From CAZTPJ01 sp964614515 (GTDB taxonomy: Bacteria; Planctomycetota; Phycisphaerae; Phycisphaerales; UBA1924), in NCBI GenBank assembly GCA_964614515.1, contig CAZTPJ010000002.1, positions 24,442 to 88,441 of the forward strand: DNA of 64,000 bases, read 5' to 3'. Shown here one piece after another: positions 16,472-24,661 of the stretch; position 1 is the first letter of the stretch, and each line of letters opens with the position of its first letter. The notes under the pieces are model-generated. The model was not told the origin of the DNA and searched no databases. It worked only from the letters and a program-made list of their open reading frames with translations. A program made the position numbers and the translations under genes.

Positions 16472-16840
16472 TCAGAACAACTTCGGATCATCGCTCGGCG
16501 TTGGAGGCACAAGCGGTTCGATCAGTATGATGAGTGCGGGAACATACACTGTTGCAACTCGCCATATCTTGTCGTCGATGATTCGCTGGTACTCGTGAAC
16601 GAGCATGTGCCGTTGGGCGGCGATCACCCTCCACGGTACATCCGGGTGTACGGCCCTAAACTCCTTCGACACCTTGTTCGCCGCTTCACCGACGATGGAA
16701 ACGCTACGCTCGACCGCGCGACGCAGGAGCACGTCGGTCTGGTAGTCCACGAGAGTTTTGCCGCGAACAAAGTCTGCAACTTCCCGCGCATGACGAAGCA
16801 TGTCCCAGAGCAGGGCTGCATCCCGCTCATCCGGCCGCAT
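16472..16840 (-). CDS. HepT-like toxin (DUF86 RNase of a type VII toxin-antitoxin system)
   Basis: The protein is 122 residues and all-helical. It carries the RX4HXY motif in AAQRHMLVHEYQRI near residue 75, the active site of HEPN-superfamily HepT toxins. Its start overlaps the MntA-like antitoxin gene by 14 bases, the standard order antitoxin then toxin. The C-terminal tail is proline-rich. Confidence 0.88.
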   Translation of the reverse strand: MRPDERDAALLWDMLRHAREVADFVRGKTLVDYQTDVLLRRAVERSVSIVGEAANKVSKEFRAVHPDVPWRVIAAQRHMLVHEYQRIIDDKIWRVATVYVPALIILIEPLVPPTPSDDPKLF

Positions 16841-17132
16841 ACATCACCTTGCGGTTGGACAGAATATGGCGCCTGCGAAAGGGGTTGTCCAGCGCCTGCT
16901 TCTCGACAAGGTCAACGGGACGAGCGAACATCGCCTCGAGTTCATCACGCATGTCCAGCCACGATTCGATGGATGGCGAGTCGCCCTCGGCGAAGTCCAC
17001 CAGCACGTCGACATCACTGTCGGCACGGAAATCGCCACCAAGCACCGACCCGAACAGCGACAACTCCGCAACCCGCCACTTGTGACAGAACGCAATGAGA
17101 TCATCATCCGAGATTGAGACGTTGGCAACCAT
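16827..17132 (-). CDS. MntA-like minimal nucleotidyltransferase antitoxin
   Basis: The protein is 101 residues from the ATG at 17132; a TTG five codons earlier is an alternative. The minimal nucleotidyltransferase motif SLFGSVLGGDFRADSDVDVL contains the GS...DxD residues needed for AMP transfer. In MntA-HepT systems the antitoxin AMPylates the toxin tyrosine in the RX4HXY motif, which is present in the partner at 16472-16840. The two genes overlap. Confidence 0.87.
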   Translation of the reverse strand: MVANVSISDDDLIAFCHKWRVAELSLFGSVLGGDFRADSDVDVLVDFAEGDSPSIESWLDMRDELEAMFARPVDLVEKQALDNPFRRRHILSNRKVMYAAG

Positions 17133-17205
17133 GCGAGGTCTCGACAACTGTATGCAGCCGCGGCGATCAACCCTGTATCGGTTGCTGCCGCCTAGACTCT
17201 TCGAT

Positions 17206-17263
17206 CAGGGCGATGGGGTTCGCCATGGAACCGGCCCGTGCGCGGGTCTGATGACTCCTATAC
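17206..17263 (+). ncRNA. Fluoride riboswitch (crcB motif)
   Basis: The sequence GGCGATGGGGTTCGCC, then GGAACCGGCC, a GC-rich stem, and the tail CTGATGACTCCTA match the conserved core of the crcB/fluoride aptamer. That core includes the pseudoknot and the TGATGACTCCTA-type end. It lies about 45 bases upstream of the crcB start, where it would control expression in response to fluoride. Confidence 0.93.
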
Positions 17264-17307
17264 CAGCGCGGCCGTGAATCGGCGTTCCGCGCGTCTGGGA
17301 GTTCGCC

Positions 17308-17727
17308 ATGACGAAACTGATCTTGATCTTCCTGGCCTCGGGCGTTGGCGGCGTGTTGCGATTTGTGATCGGCGGTTGGTCGCAACACGCGGGGATGTGG
17401 GTGTGGGCGAAGGTCGGTGGGTCAACGCCTCGCGACGCGTTCCCCCTGGGCACGATGGTCGTCAACTTAACTGGCTGCTTCACGGCCGGGTTGCTCGCGG
17501 CCCTCTTCGCCGGGCCGTGGCCGATTCGTGAGGAATATCGCACAGCCATCCTCGTCGGCGTGCTCGGCGGGTACACGACCTTTTCCGCGTTCGGGCGTGA
17601 GACAATGACGCTGGTTGAACAACGGCAGTGGACCATGGCTGGGGCGAACGTGGTGTTGAGTGTCGCGCTGGGTCTCGCAGGCGTCTGGGCAGGGACGCGA
17701 GTTGGCGAGATTGTGACGCCGGGGTGA
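17308..17727 (+). CDS. crcB: Fluoride ion channel CrcB/Fluc
   Basis: The 139-residue membrane protein has four hydrophobic segments and the family motifs GGVLRF, GTMVVNLTGCF and GGYTTFSAFGRE. The last carries the phenylalanines and polar track that conduct fluoride. Fluc proteins export F- as dual-topology dimers; a single gene is sufficient. The upstream fluoride riboswitch confirms the assignment. A GAAGGCGA-loop hairpin with a T-run (17855-17876) follows about 130 bases later. Confidence 0.96.
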   Translation: MTKLILIFLASGVGGVLRFVIGGWSQHAGMWVWAKVGGSTPRDAFPLGTMVVNLTGCFTAGLLAALFAGPWPIREEYRTAILVGVLGGYTTFSAFGRETMTLVEQRQWTMAGANVVLSVALGLAGVWAGTRVGEIVTPG

Positions 17728-17854
17728 GGATCCAATCTGGCTCCTTCGAGGGCTAGACACTGAGCCGACTGTTGTGCCAGCCAGACTGATCTGAATCGCA
17801 CGTCGCCTGCTCACCTGCAACCCCCCAGCCGAACCCCGCGAAAGGGAGAGGTAG

Positions 17855-17876
17855 CCCCCGAAGGCGACGGGGGTTT
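17855..17876 (+). terminator. Terminator-like hairpin downstream of crcB
   Basis: CCCCCG at 17855-17860 pairs with CGGGGG at 17868-17873 across a seven-base loop, followed by TTT. It separates crcB from the FG-GAP/dockerin gene. Confidence 0.45.
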
Positions 17877-17920
17877 CCGCGCCCACTTCCGGGCCGTGAG
17901 ACACAGGGCGGAGGCTGCGA

Positions 17921-19636
17921 GTGATACACCGATTCGTGGAGAGGTTGCACGGTCGATTGGATGCAAGGGCCGAGTCAATCATGTTGGAATATCGCGTGTG
18001 GATGGCGTCGCTCGCGGCGGGGTTGCTGCTGGCGATGGCGGGTCCGCGGGCGATCGCCGGGGACTTGGCCGTCATGAGCGTGTCTCCGCCGTCGAATGTC
18101 GTGACGGCGTCCGTCGGCTCACCGATTACGATTCGCTTTGATCGCGCCGTCGATCGCGCAACCGTGCATGAGCGATCGTTTCATGCGTTCGGGCGATGGA
18201 GCGGCGCGGCCATCGGTGAATATTCGTTTTCCGATGGCGACACGGCCGTCACGCTCACGCCCGATCGCGCGTTCTCCGCCGGTGAGCAGGTGATGGTTGT
18301 GCTGGCGAACTCGCTTCGTGCGGCCGATGGTTCGCCGATGCGCAGCGCTGGATACTCGTGGTTGTTCTGGACGCGAGCCAGCCCGGCGCGAATGGATTTT
18401 GAGCAGGTCGCGTCGATGACGACGCGCACGACGCCCGGCCAGACCTCGCGCGCCTACGGCGCCATCGCCACGGACCTCGACCGTGATGGGTGGCTGGACC
18501 TGACGATCATCAATGAAGATTCGGCGGATCTTCGCGTGTTCATGAACCGCGCCGATGGCTCGGGCCTGTTTCATCCGTTCACGCAGCCGACATTCCCCGT
18601 CGGGGCTCGCGCGAGTCCCAATGAACCGGCCGACTTCAACTTCGATGGCATCGCCGACATCTGCGTCGTCAACATCAATCCCAACACCGTCTCGATCCTG
18701 CTGGGCAATGGCGACGGCACGTTCGCTCCACAGCAACTCGTCGGCGTCGGCAATACGCCGCGCGGCATCGCCGTGCTCGACGCCGACGGCGATGGCGACA
18801 TTGACATCGTCAACACCAACTCCGTCACCGGCAACCTGAACATTCTGTTCAATGATGGCAATGGCGTCTTCAGCGGACCGACGTTCTTTCAGGGCGGCGC
18901 GACGAATCCATGGGCGCTCGCGGCCGCGGACATGAACAGCGATGGCATCCTCGACCTCATCGTCGGCGCGCGATCGCCCCAGCGCATCGTTGTCCTTCGC
19001 GGCAATGGCGATGGGACCTTCACCCCCATCACCAACGTCCCCGCCGGGGGCGCCGTCTGGATGCTCGTCTGCGGCGATGTCAACGGCGATGGACACGTCG
19101 ATGTCTGCACGGCCAACAGCAGCACCAACAACGGCTCGATTCTGCTCGGCAATGGCGCGGGAGGACTCTCCGCGCCGGTGACACGATCGCGCGATCCGTT
19201 CCCGCTCGCGACCGACCTCGCTGACCTCGACGGGGATGGTGATCTGGACTGGCTGCTGTCGAGTTACAGCGGCGACTGGGCGATTTTCGTGAACGATGGC
19301 GCGGGCAACTTCGCCTTTGCGATGGAAGTGGATGCGCCGCGGGCCGCATCGTGCGCGGTGGCGTTCGACGCGGACAACGATGGCGACCTCGACATCGCGC
19401 TGATCGATGAACTCGAAGATGTCGTGATCCTGCTGCACAACGTGTGCTACGCGGATTGTGAATCCTCCGCCGCACGCCCGCGCACGCTCGATATCTTCGA
19501 CTTCCTGTGCTTCGGCAATGCCTTCGCCGCGGGGGATTCATACGCCTGCGACTGCGACATGAGCACCGGCCAGGGCGTGTGCGATATCTTCGACTTCCTG
19601 TGCTTCGGCAATGCGTTCGAACGCGGATGCGAGTGA
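17921..19636 (+). CDS. Exported FG-GAP/VCBS repeat protein with C-terminal GC-type dockerin pair
   Basis: The GTG at 17921 has GGAGG seven bases upstream. An alternative ATG lies at 17981, closer to the hydrophobic signal (about residues 28-46). A domain at about 53-150 (VMSVSPPSNVVTASVGSPIT...) resembles bacterial Ig-like SbsA/Big_5 modules. Then come at least six FG-GAP/VCBS-type repeats with Ca-binding loops such as DLDRDGWLDLT, DADGDGDIDIV, DMNSDGILDLI, DVNGDGHVDVC and DLDGDGDLDWL, predicting a beta-propeller. The last 65 residues hold two LDIFDFLCFGN repeats ending ERGCE. It is a surface or secreted protein; ligand unknown. The stop is 52 bases from the end of the convergent zinc-ribbon operon. 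Confidence 0.85.
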   Translation: MIHRFVERLHGRLDARAESIMLEYRVWMASLAAGLLLAMAGPRAIAGDLAVMSVSPPSNVVTASVGSPITIRFDRAVDRATVHERSFHAFGRWSGAAIGEYSFSDGDTAVTLTPDRAFSAGEQVMVVLANSLRAADGSPMRSAGYSWLFWTRASPARMDFEQVASMTTRTTPGQTSRAYGAIATDLDRDGWLDLTIINEDSADLRVFMNRADGSGLFHPFTQPTFPVGARASPNEPADFNFDGIADICVVNINPNTVSILLGNGDGTFAPQQLVGVGNTPRGIAVLDADGDGDIDIVNTNSVTGNLNILFNDGNGVFSGPTFFQGGATNPWALAAADMNSDGILDLIVGARSPQRIVVLRGNGDGTFTPITNVPAGGAVWMLVCGDVNGDGHVDVCTANSSTNNGSILLGNGAGGLSAPVTRSRDPFPLATDLADLDGDGDLDWLLSSYSGDWAIFVNDGAGNFAFAMEVDAPRAASCAVAFDADNDGDLDIALIDELEDVVILLHNVCYADCESSAARPRTLDIFDFLCFGNAFAAGDSYACDCDMSTGQGVCDIFDFLCFGNAFERGCE

Positions 19637-19688
19637 ATCGGGGAAGTTCGCGAGTATTTCATCCGGGACCGTTTGTCAGTGTTCGCAC

Positions 19689-20177
19689 TCAATCGCCCCC
19701 AGCGCCGACAGTCGGCGCGGCCAGCCGCCACGCGGCGTCGCATTCGGGGCAGATCGTCAGGCCGGCGCGTGCAGGACTCAGCCCCTGCAGGTCGTAGCCA
19801 CATCCGGGACAGCATCGCACCGCCAGAGACTCGTGGCGGATCCAGTCACTCAATCGCCGTCGCCATCGCCCGCGGGCACACAGGATCCAGATGCTGACGA
19901 CGGGCGTAAGAATGACGACATAGACGATCCACGGAACTCGCATAGCGTACTCATACGCCAGCGCAACGGCCCCAGTGAGCAACGCGCCAAGGATCAGATC
20001 CAGCGGCGACAGTGCGAACTGCGAACCGATGTCGGCCGCGCGTTCGCCCTCCTCCAACGGCTGTGCATGGCGCTGAAAGAAGGGAAGTTGCTGCTGGCCG
20101 TCGCGCCATGGATTCCACACGGGCATCACTCGCGGCCGGGGACGATCATCTCGGATGTGTGATGAAGGAATCCTCAT
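19689..20177 (-). CDS. Zinc-ribbon membrane protein, tandem paralogue 3
   Basis: The protein is 162 residues. An N-terminal motif IRDDRPRPRVMPVWNPW, two hydrophobic segments (LDLILGALLTGAVALAY and IVYVVILTPVVSIWIL), and a C-terminal ribbon CCPGCGYDL...GLTICPECDAAWR make it clearly homologous to the two genes upstream. The ATG at 20177 overlaps the preceding stop (ATGA). The four ribbon cysteines (CPGC, CPEC) are intact. Function is unknown; such CxxCGYDL...CPECG proteins are frequent in planctomycetes. Confidence 0.78.
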   Translation of the reverse strand: MRIPSSHIRDDRPRPRVMPVWNPWRDGQQQLPFFQRHAQPLEEGERAADIGSQFALSPLDLILGALLTGAVALAYEYAMRVPWIVYVVILTPVVSIWILCARGRWRRRLSDWIRHESLAVRCCPGCGYDLQGLSPARAGLTICPECDAAWRLAAPTVGAGGD

Positions 20178-20656
20178 GGCATATTCGCGTCTGGTTGAGC
20201 CAATCGCCACGCGGCGTCACATTCGGGGCAGATGGTGAGGCCGTCGGGCGATGTGGGCAGATTGGCGAGGTTATAGCCGCAGGAAGCGCAATGCCGACCG
20301 GCCACGAAAACGCTTCGTAATCGTAGTCGCGCGTGGCGTATCCACAGGCTGAAAGTCAGCCACGCGAGGGGCATGCCGCCGAGTGCGAGTAATGTCCCAA
20401 CCTGCCACGGCGGCAGATTGAAGGACCTGCCGGCGGCGTACACACCGACAAGCAAGGCCAACACCGCGCCAGCCGGGATGATGACATCAAACGAGACAGG
20501 CTGAGAGAGGTCCATTCTCCGTTCTCGTTTGAACTCTTCGTTGAATCGTTGCTCCAACTCAGGCGGCAAGCGGCCCTCGCTCCGACTGGGAACCCAAAGT
20601 GGAACACTCCGCGGCGGAGAGCGATCGTCCTGAATCTTCGGGGTGAGTGGCTTCAT
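20174..20656 (-). CDS. Zinc-ribbon membrane protein, tandem paralogue 2
   Basis: The 160-residue protein has the shared N-terminal motif IQDDRSPPRSVPLWVPSR, two hydrophobic segments near residues 57-77 and 86-106, and a C-terminal ribbon CASCGYNL...GLTICPECDAAWR. It overlaps both neighbours by four bases. The basic cluster IRHARLRLR before the ribbon suggests a cytoplasmic C-terminus. Function is not known. Confidence 0.78.
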   Translation of the reverse strand: MKPLTPKIQDDRSPPRSVPLWVPSRSEGRLPPELEQRFNEEFKRERRMDLSQPVSFDVIIPAGAVLALLVGVYAAGRSFNLPPWQVGTLLALGGMPLAWLTFSLWIRHARLRLRSVFVAGRHCASCGYNLANLPTSPDGLTICPECDAAWRLAQPDANMP

Positions 20657-21144
20657 CGTGCACTCTGATCATTGGTCTGATCGACACCGGCAAATCGCCA
20701 CGCGGCGTCGCATTCGGGGCAGATTGTGAGGCCGTCGGGGCCGGGCGGCAGTGCATGAAGATCATAACCGCACGAGGCGCAGCAGCCGGCGTCGATGATC
20801 TGCACACGGATCCAGCGCCGCTTGCGATGAACCGCCATGCGATGCGAAATGAAGCCCGACAGGAGAACGCCCAACGCGACGATCGCCAGCCACAAGAGCG
20901 TGCCTCCGCCGAGAGCGTTGGCGATCACCCTTCCACCGATCACCGAAGCCGCCATACCGAGAAAGGAGACGGCGCCCTCCGCACGCATGGGTTTGAAGAA
21001 ATAGGCGCGTTGCGCAGCACGGACTTCCTCAAGGACACGATGACTCAGCACGCGGTGTTCTGTTCCCGCGCGATCGGGAATCCACAACGGGACCACTCTC
21101 GGCGGCGTGCGATCGTCGGGAATGGAGGTGCCGAAAGTCGGCAT
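20653..21144 (-). CDS. Zinc-ribbon membrane protein, tandem paralogue 1
   Basis: The 163-residue protein has the same layout as the two downstream genes: IPDDRTPPRVVPLWIPDRAG at the N-terminus, two hydrophobic segments (AVSFLGMAASVIGGRVI and TLLWLAIVALGVLLSGFI), then CASCGYDL...GLTICPECDAAWR. The ATG is three bases after the stop of the 87-residue gene, and the stop overlaps the next start by four bases. Function is unknown. Confidence 0.78.
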   Translation of the reverse strand: MPTFGTSIPDDRTPPRVVPLWIPDRAGTEHRVLSHRVLEEVRAAQRAYFFKPMRAEGAVSFLGMAASVIGGRVIANALGGGTLLWLAIVALGVLLSGFISHRMAVHRKRRWIRVQIIDAGCCASCGYDLHALPPGPDGLTICPECDAAWRFAGVDQTNDQSAR

Positions 21145-21147
21145 CGA

Positions 21148-21411
21148 TCAGGGGTCGCGGTGCGCCTCGCCGTTGCCGATGGTCCCGTTACCCCCATCTT
21201 CAGCAAACCGCACCGACGCGATCATCACCGAATCCACGATTGTCACGGCCTCGGTCTGGCGATTGGCGACGAGCACCGTGTGCCGCATGTTCGGCGGGAT
21301 GAAGATGAACTCCGGATGCGGCACATCGAATTCGCGGCCGTCGACCAGGCGCAGGACGAACGGGCGGAACGGTTGGGATTTCATGAGATCCTTGATTTGC
21401 GCAAGCTCCAT
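21148..21411 (-). CDS. Small conserved protein with PFRPF motif
   Basis: The 87-residue protein MELAQIKDLMKSQPFRPFV continues as LRLVDGREFDVPHPEF, a beta-strand-rich fold. I recognise similar QPFRPFxLxLxDGRxFxVPHPEF hypothetical proteins from planctomycete genomes but know no function. It is the first gene of the operon that continues into the three zinc-ribbon paralogues. No signal peptide or membrane segment is present. Confidence 0.75.
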   Translation of the reverse strand: MELAQIKDLMKSQPFRPFVLRLVDGREFDVPHPEFIFIPPNMRHTVLVANRQTEAVTIVDSVMIASVRFAEDGGNGTIGNGEAHRDP

Positions 21412-21482
21412 CGTGTCGTCCTCGCCTCATATCTTCCCTCTGTCGGTACGCGCCAGCCGCCGTCCGAATCATAGGATGGCGA

Positions 21483-22772
21483 CTACCGATCCAACTCCGC
21501 CGCCACGATGTTGAGCGACCCCAGGATCGCCACCACGTCCGCGAGCATGTGCCCTTCGGTCATCAGCGGCATGACCTGATAGTTGATGAAACTCGGCGGG
21601 CGTGTACGGCTGCGCCAACTGCGCGGGCCGCCGTCACTGACGATGTAGTAGCCCAGTTCGCCGTTGGCCGTCTCCTGGCATCCATACGCCTCGGCGATGG
21701 GCGGCTTCCAGCCGCGGTTGGTCATGATGAGCTCGAAGTGCTGGATGAGTCCTTCGATCGAGCCGTAGACATCGGACTTCTTCGGCTTGACCATCTTTGA
21801 GTCGGCGAACGCGTCGATCGGCCCGCCGGGGATGTTGTCGATGAGTTGCTCGATGATCGCCATCGCCTGCTTGACTTCCTCAACGCGAACGAGGAACCGC
21901 GCGTAACAGTCGCCATCCGTTGCGAGCGGCACGCCGAACTTCACCGCGGCCGCGCCCTGCCCATCCCAGTTTTCGGCATAGCACAAGTACGGCGAGTCCT
22001 TTCGCAGATCGCGCCGCACACCGCTGGCCCGCGCGATCGGCCCTGTCACGCTCCACGCGATCGCCTGCTCCTTCGTCAGCACGCCCACGCCGCGCGTTCG
22101 ATCGATGAAGATGCGGTTGCGATTGAGCAGGCCCTCGATGTCGGCGATGGCCACGGCCAGATCATCGCGGAGAAAGTGCTTGACCATTCGCTTGAACGTC
22201 TCTTCATCGGGCAGATCCTGCATGGCCCCGCCGACGCGCGTCCAGTCGGGATGGAATCGCTGCCCGGCGATGAAGTCGCAGATGTCGTAGATCTTCTCGC
22301 GCGGGTTGAAGCCATACAGGAATCCCGTGAACGCGCCAAGGTCCAGCGCGGCCGCACCGATGCACAGCAGGTGATCCTGAATCCGCGCGAGTTCGGCCAT
22401 GATCGTCCGCAGCACCTTGCAGCGCGGCGTGATGTCGATGCCAAAGAGCGTTTCGACCGCGTGGTGCCAGCAGATGTCGTTGGCGATCGGCGAGAGGTAG
22501 TTCATGCGGCTGACGATCGTGACGTACTGGTTGTAGTCGAGATGTTCGCCGAGTTTTTCGAACCCGCTGTGCAGGTATCCGATGTGCGGCGTGCAGCGGG
22601 CGACGCGCTCGCCGTCAAGTTCCAGCACCAGGCGCAGCGTCGTGTGCGTGGCCGGGTGCTGCGGGCCGAAGTTCAGCGTCCATCGGTCCCCCGTGTCGGG
22701 ACGATTCTTGAGGTACTCGGTCGATTCGATGTCAACGTCAAGGCCCTGGTCCGGGCGAAGGGTGAACGGCAT
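21483..22772 (-). CDS. nuoD: NADH-quinone oxidoreductase subunit D
   Basis: The 429-residue protein is the 49-kDa subunit of complex I, which lines the quinone pocket beside NuoB. It contains LNFGPQHPATHTTLRLVLEL, the GYLHSGFEKLGEHLDY segment, WHHAVETLFGI, the ARIQDHLLCIGAAALDLGAF segment and the GELGYYIVSDGG motif near the C-terminus. All key histidines for quinone binding (PQHPATH) are present. An AGGAG lies upstream of the ATG. No other nuo gene is in the window, so either the nuo genes are scattered or this is a second copy. Confidence 0.95.
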   Translation of the reverse strand: MPFTLRPDQGLDVDIESTEYLKNRPDTGDRWTLNFGPQHPATHTTLRLVLELDGERVARCTPHIGYLHSGFEKLGEHLDYNQYVTIVSRMNYLSPIANDICWHHAVETLFGIDITPRCKVLRTIMAELARIQDHLLCIGAAALDLGAFTGFLYGFNPREKIYDICDFIAGQRFHPDWTRVGGAMQDLPDEETFKRMVKHFLRDDLAVAIADIEGLLNRNRIFIDRTRGVGVLTKEQAIAWSVTGPIARASGVRRDLRKDSPYLCYAENWDGQGAAAVKFGVPLATDGDCYARFLVRVEEVKQAMAIIEQLIDNIPGGPIDAFADSKMVKPKKSDVYGSIEGLIQHFELIMTNRGWKPPIAEAYGCQETANGELGYYIVSDGGPRSWRSRTRPPSFINYQVMPLMTEGHMLADVVAILGSLNIVAAELDR

Positions 22773-22912
22773 GGGGGCGACACTCCTGAAACCCGCGCTT
22801 CGCGGGCGAGAGTATAGGAACCGCAGGGGTCACGGCCGTGGGCAGGTTCGAGCATGACGTCATCCTGCTGAGCCGCCCGGACATCGGGATGCACCGTTCG
22901 CGGAGCGACCGG

Positions 22913-22972
22913 GCCACCCACGAACCGGCCACCCGGAAACAGGCCACCCGGGAACAGGCCACCCGCGAGCGA
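22913..22972. repeat. Four tandem 15-bp repeats
   Basis: Units GCCACCCACGAACCG, GCCACCCGGAAACAG, GCCACCCGGGAACAG and GCCACCCGCGAGCGA follow without gaps. They lie between the nuoD start region and the end of the phosphoesterase gene, nine bases from its stop. Being a multiple of three, they also read in frame on both strands, but no gene covers them. Confidence 0.85.
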
Positions 22973-22981
22973 ACCACGCTT

Positions 22982-24550
22982 TTAGTCCACGCGCAGGATC
23001 TTCTTCGCGTGATCGGTCTGGGCGAACATGTCCGTCGTACGCACTTCGACGGTGTAGACGCCGCGCGGCAGGTTCGCGGGGAGACGGCCGACCCACATGT
23101 GCGTGGTCTTGGCCGCGCGGGGCAACTTGCGCCCGGGCGGAGGACTTGGCCCATCCTCCATCGCCTTGATCGCTTCAAACGCGGGGTCCGTGCGTTCGAC
23201 CTGTTCCATCCGCGTCCACTCTCCATCGGATGTCACGCGCATCTCGACCATCGAACGCTCCGAACCCGCGTACACGTTGACGAGGACTTCGGTGCTTCCG
23301 CTCAGGGCCGAACTGATCAGCGGCGGCAGGTGAATCACCATCTGTTCATCCGCGGGCCGACGCGCGGCCTTGAAACGAATCGAGTACTCGTTGCCCGAGA
23401 ATGTCACGATCGAGTACCCGTTTGGCACACCGTCGGCCTGTGTCGCGTGTGGGATGCCGCGCTCATCGGGCGCGCCCTGCCACCATGAGCCGCACATCGT
23501 GCCGTGAACGACATGGTGGTGCGGCCGGTCCCGCTTCCAGCCATGTTCACTTCCGAGAAACTCATGCCGCTGGATGTGCCGATGCGCGGCGAAGGAGACC
23601 GTGTGCGGCCGGCTGGCGAGCAAATCAAAGAGCGCTGCGCGGTCCCTCGTCTCCGTGATGGGGATGTGCATGAGCAGCACGATCAGACGCTCCGGCTCGA
23701 CGTGACGCAGGTTGTTCTCGATGAAGGCAAGATGTCGCCCGAAAAGGCTGTGATACTTCTTCGATTCGACATCGCCCTCGTAATGAACGTTGTCGATCAC
23801 GATGAAGTGAACCGGGCCGAAGTTGAAGGCGAAAGTCGGCGGGCCGTAGACGCGCTCCCACGTCTCATCCGCGAGTTCATCGCTGGTCACGTCGAAGTTC
23901 ATGTCGTGGTTGCCGTGGACGTTGTACCACGGGATGCCCACGCGGCTCATCACGGCGTTGTGGGCCGGATAGAGCGACATGTCGTCGAACACGATGTCGC
24001 CCAGCGCGATGCCGAAGGCCGCCTCGATCCCGATCAACTCCGCGAGTACATCATCCGCGAGATACCCGACCTCCGTGATGTCACGCGACTGCGGATCGCC
24101 GGCCATGACCACGCGAAATTCACCCGGCTCCGGCCGTGCGTACAGCGGAAAATCAACTGACTCCGGCAACGGCCCCGTCGGCGCCACGCCGCGATATCGC
24201 AGCCCGCGCGGCGAACCCGCGGGCTTGCGGTTGATCCAGAACTTCGGCAGGTTCAACTCATCCACGGCCGTCATCCAATTGCGCGGCTTGATGACGAAGA
24301 TCACACAATCATCAGAGACGGGCAGTTCGTATCGGCCGTGCGCATCGGTGAGGACGATGTCCGCGCCGTTCGACACACCCACGCCGGCGATGCCCGGTTC
24401 ATCATCACCGCGCACGCCATCGCGGCTTTGATCGTGATACACCACGCCGCGCGCGATGGTCTCCTGCCCGACGGCGCGTGAACCGACACCGACGCTGAGG
24501 CCGAAAACGACGCACGAAACGAGCCGGAACTGGAATCGGAGTGTGGTCAT
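22982..24550 (-). CDS. Exported calcineurin-like metallophosphoesterase
   Basis: The 522-residue protein starts at the ATG at 24550 with a signal peptide ending AVGQ. An N-terminal beta domain (GVVYHDQSRDGVRGDDEPGI, like a Metallophos_N/SdrD-type fold) precedes the catalytic core. The core has a VVMAGDPQSRD strand where the usual D-x-H is D-P-Q, then GDIVFDD, VHGNHDMN, LLMHIPI and AAHRHIQ. Most dinuclear metal ligands are thus present, but the first histidine is replaced and the last motif is AHRH, not GHxH. A C-terminal beta domain (about 390-522) follows. The frame stays open for a further 1.3 kb upstream through the antisense of the SIR2-like gene; that is not real coding. Confidence 0.85.
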   Translation of the reverse strand: MTTLRFQFRLVSCVVFGLSVGVGSRAVGQETIARGVVYHDQSRDGVRGDDEPGIAGVGVSNGADIVLTDAHGRYELPVSDDCVIFVIKPRNWMTAVDELNLPKFWINRKPAGSPRGLRYRGVAPTGPLPESVDFPLYARPEPGEFRVVMAGDPQSRDITEVGYLADDVLAELIGIEAAFGIALGDIVFDDMSLYPAHNAVMSRVGIPWYNVHGNHDMNFDVTSDELADETWERVYGPPTFAFNFGPVHFIVIDNVHYEGDVESKKYHSLFGRHLAFIENNLRHVEPERLIVLLMHIPITETRDRAALFDLLASRPHTVSFAAHRHIQRHEFLGSEHGWKRDRPHHHVVHGTMCGSWWQGAPDERGIPHATQADGVPNGYSIVTFSGNEYSIRFKAARRPADEQMVIHLPPLISSALSGSTEVLVNVYAGSERSMVEMRVTSDGEWTRMEQVERTDPAFEAIKAMEDGPSPPPGRKLPRAAKTTHMWVGRLPANLPRGVYTVEVRTTDMFAQTDHAKKILRVD

Positions 24551-24661
24551 GAAGGCAGCGTAGCATAAATCGCCGATCGGTGTGCAAAGACGCGATGCAA
24601 TTCGCCATGATGGGCGCGGCAAGTCGTGGGCGCGGGCCGGTTGGCGCGAGGGAGGTCGAAC

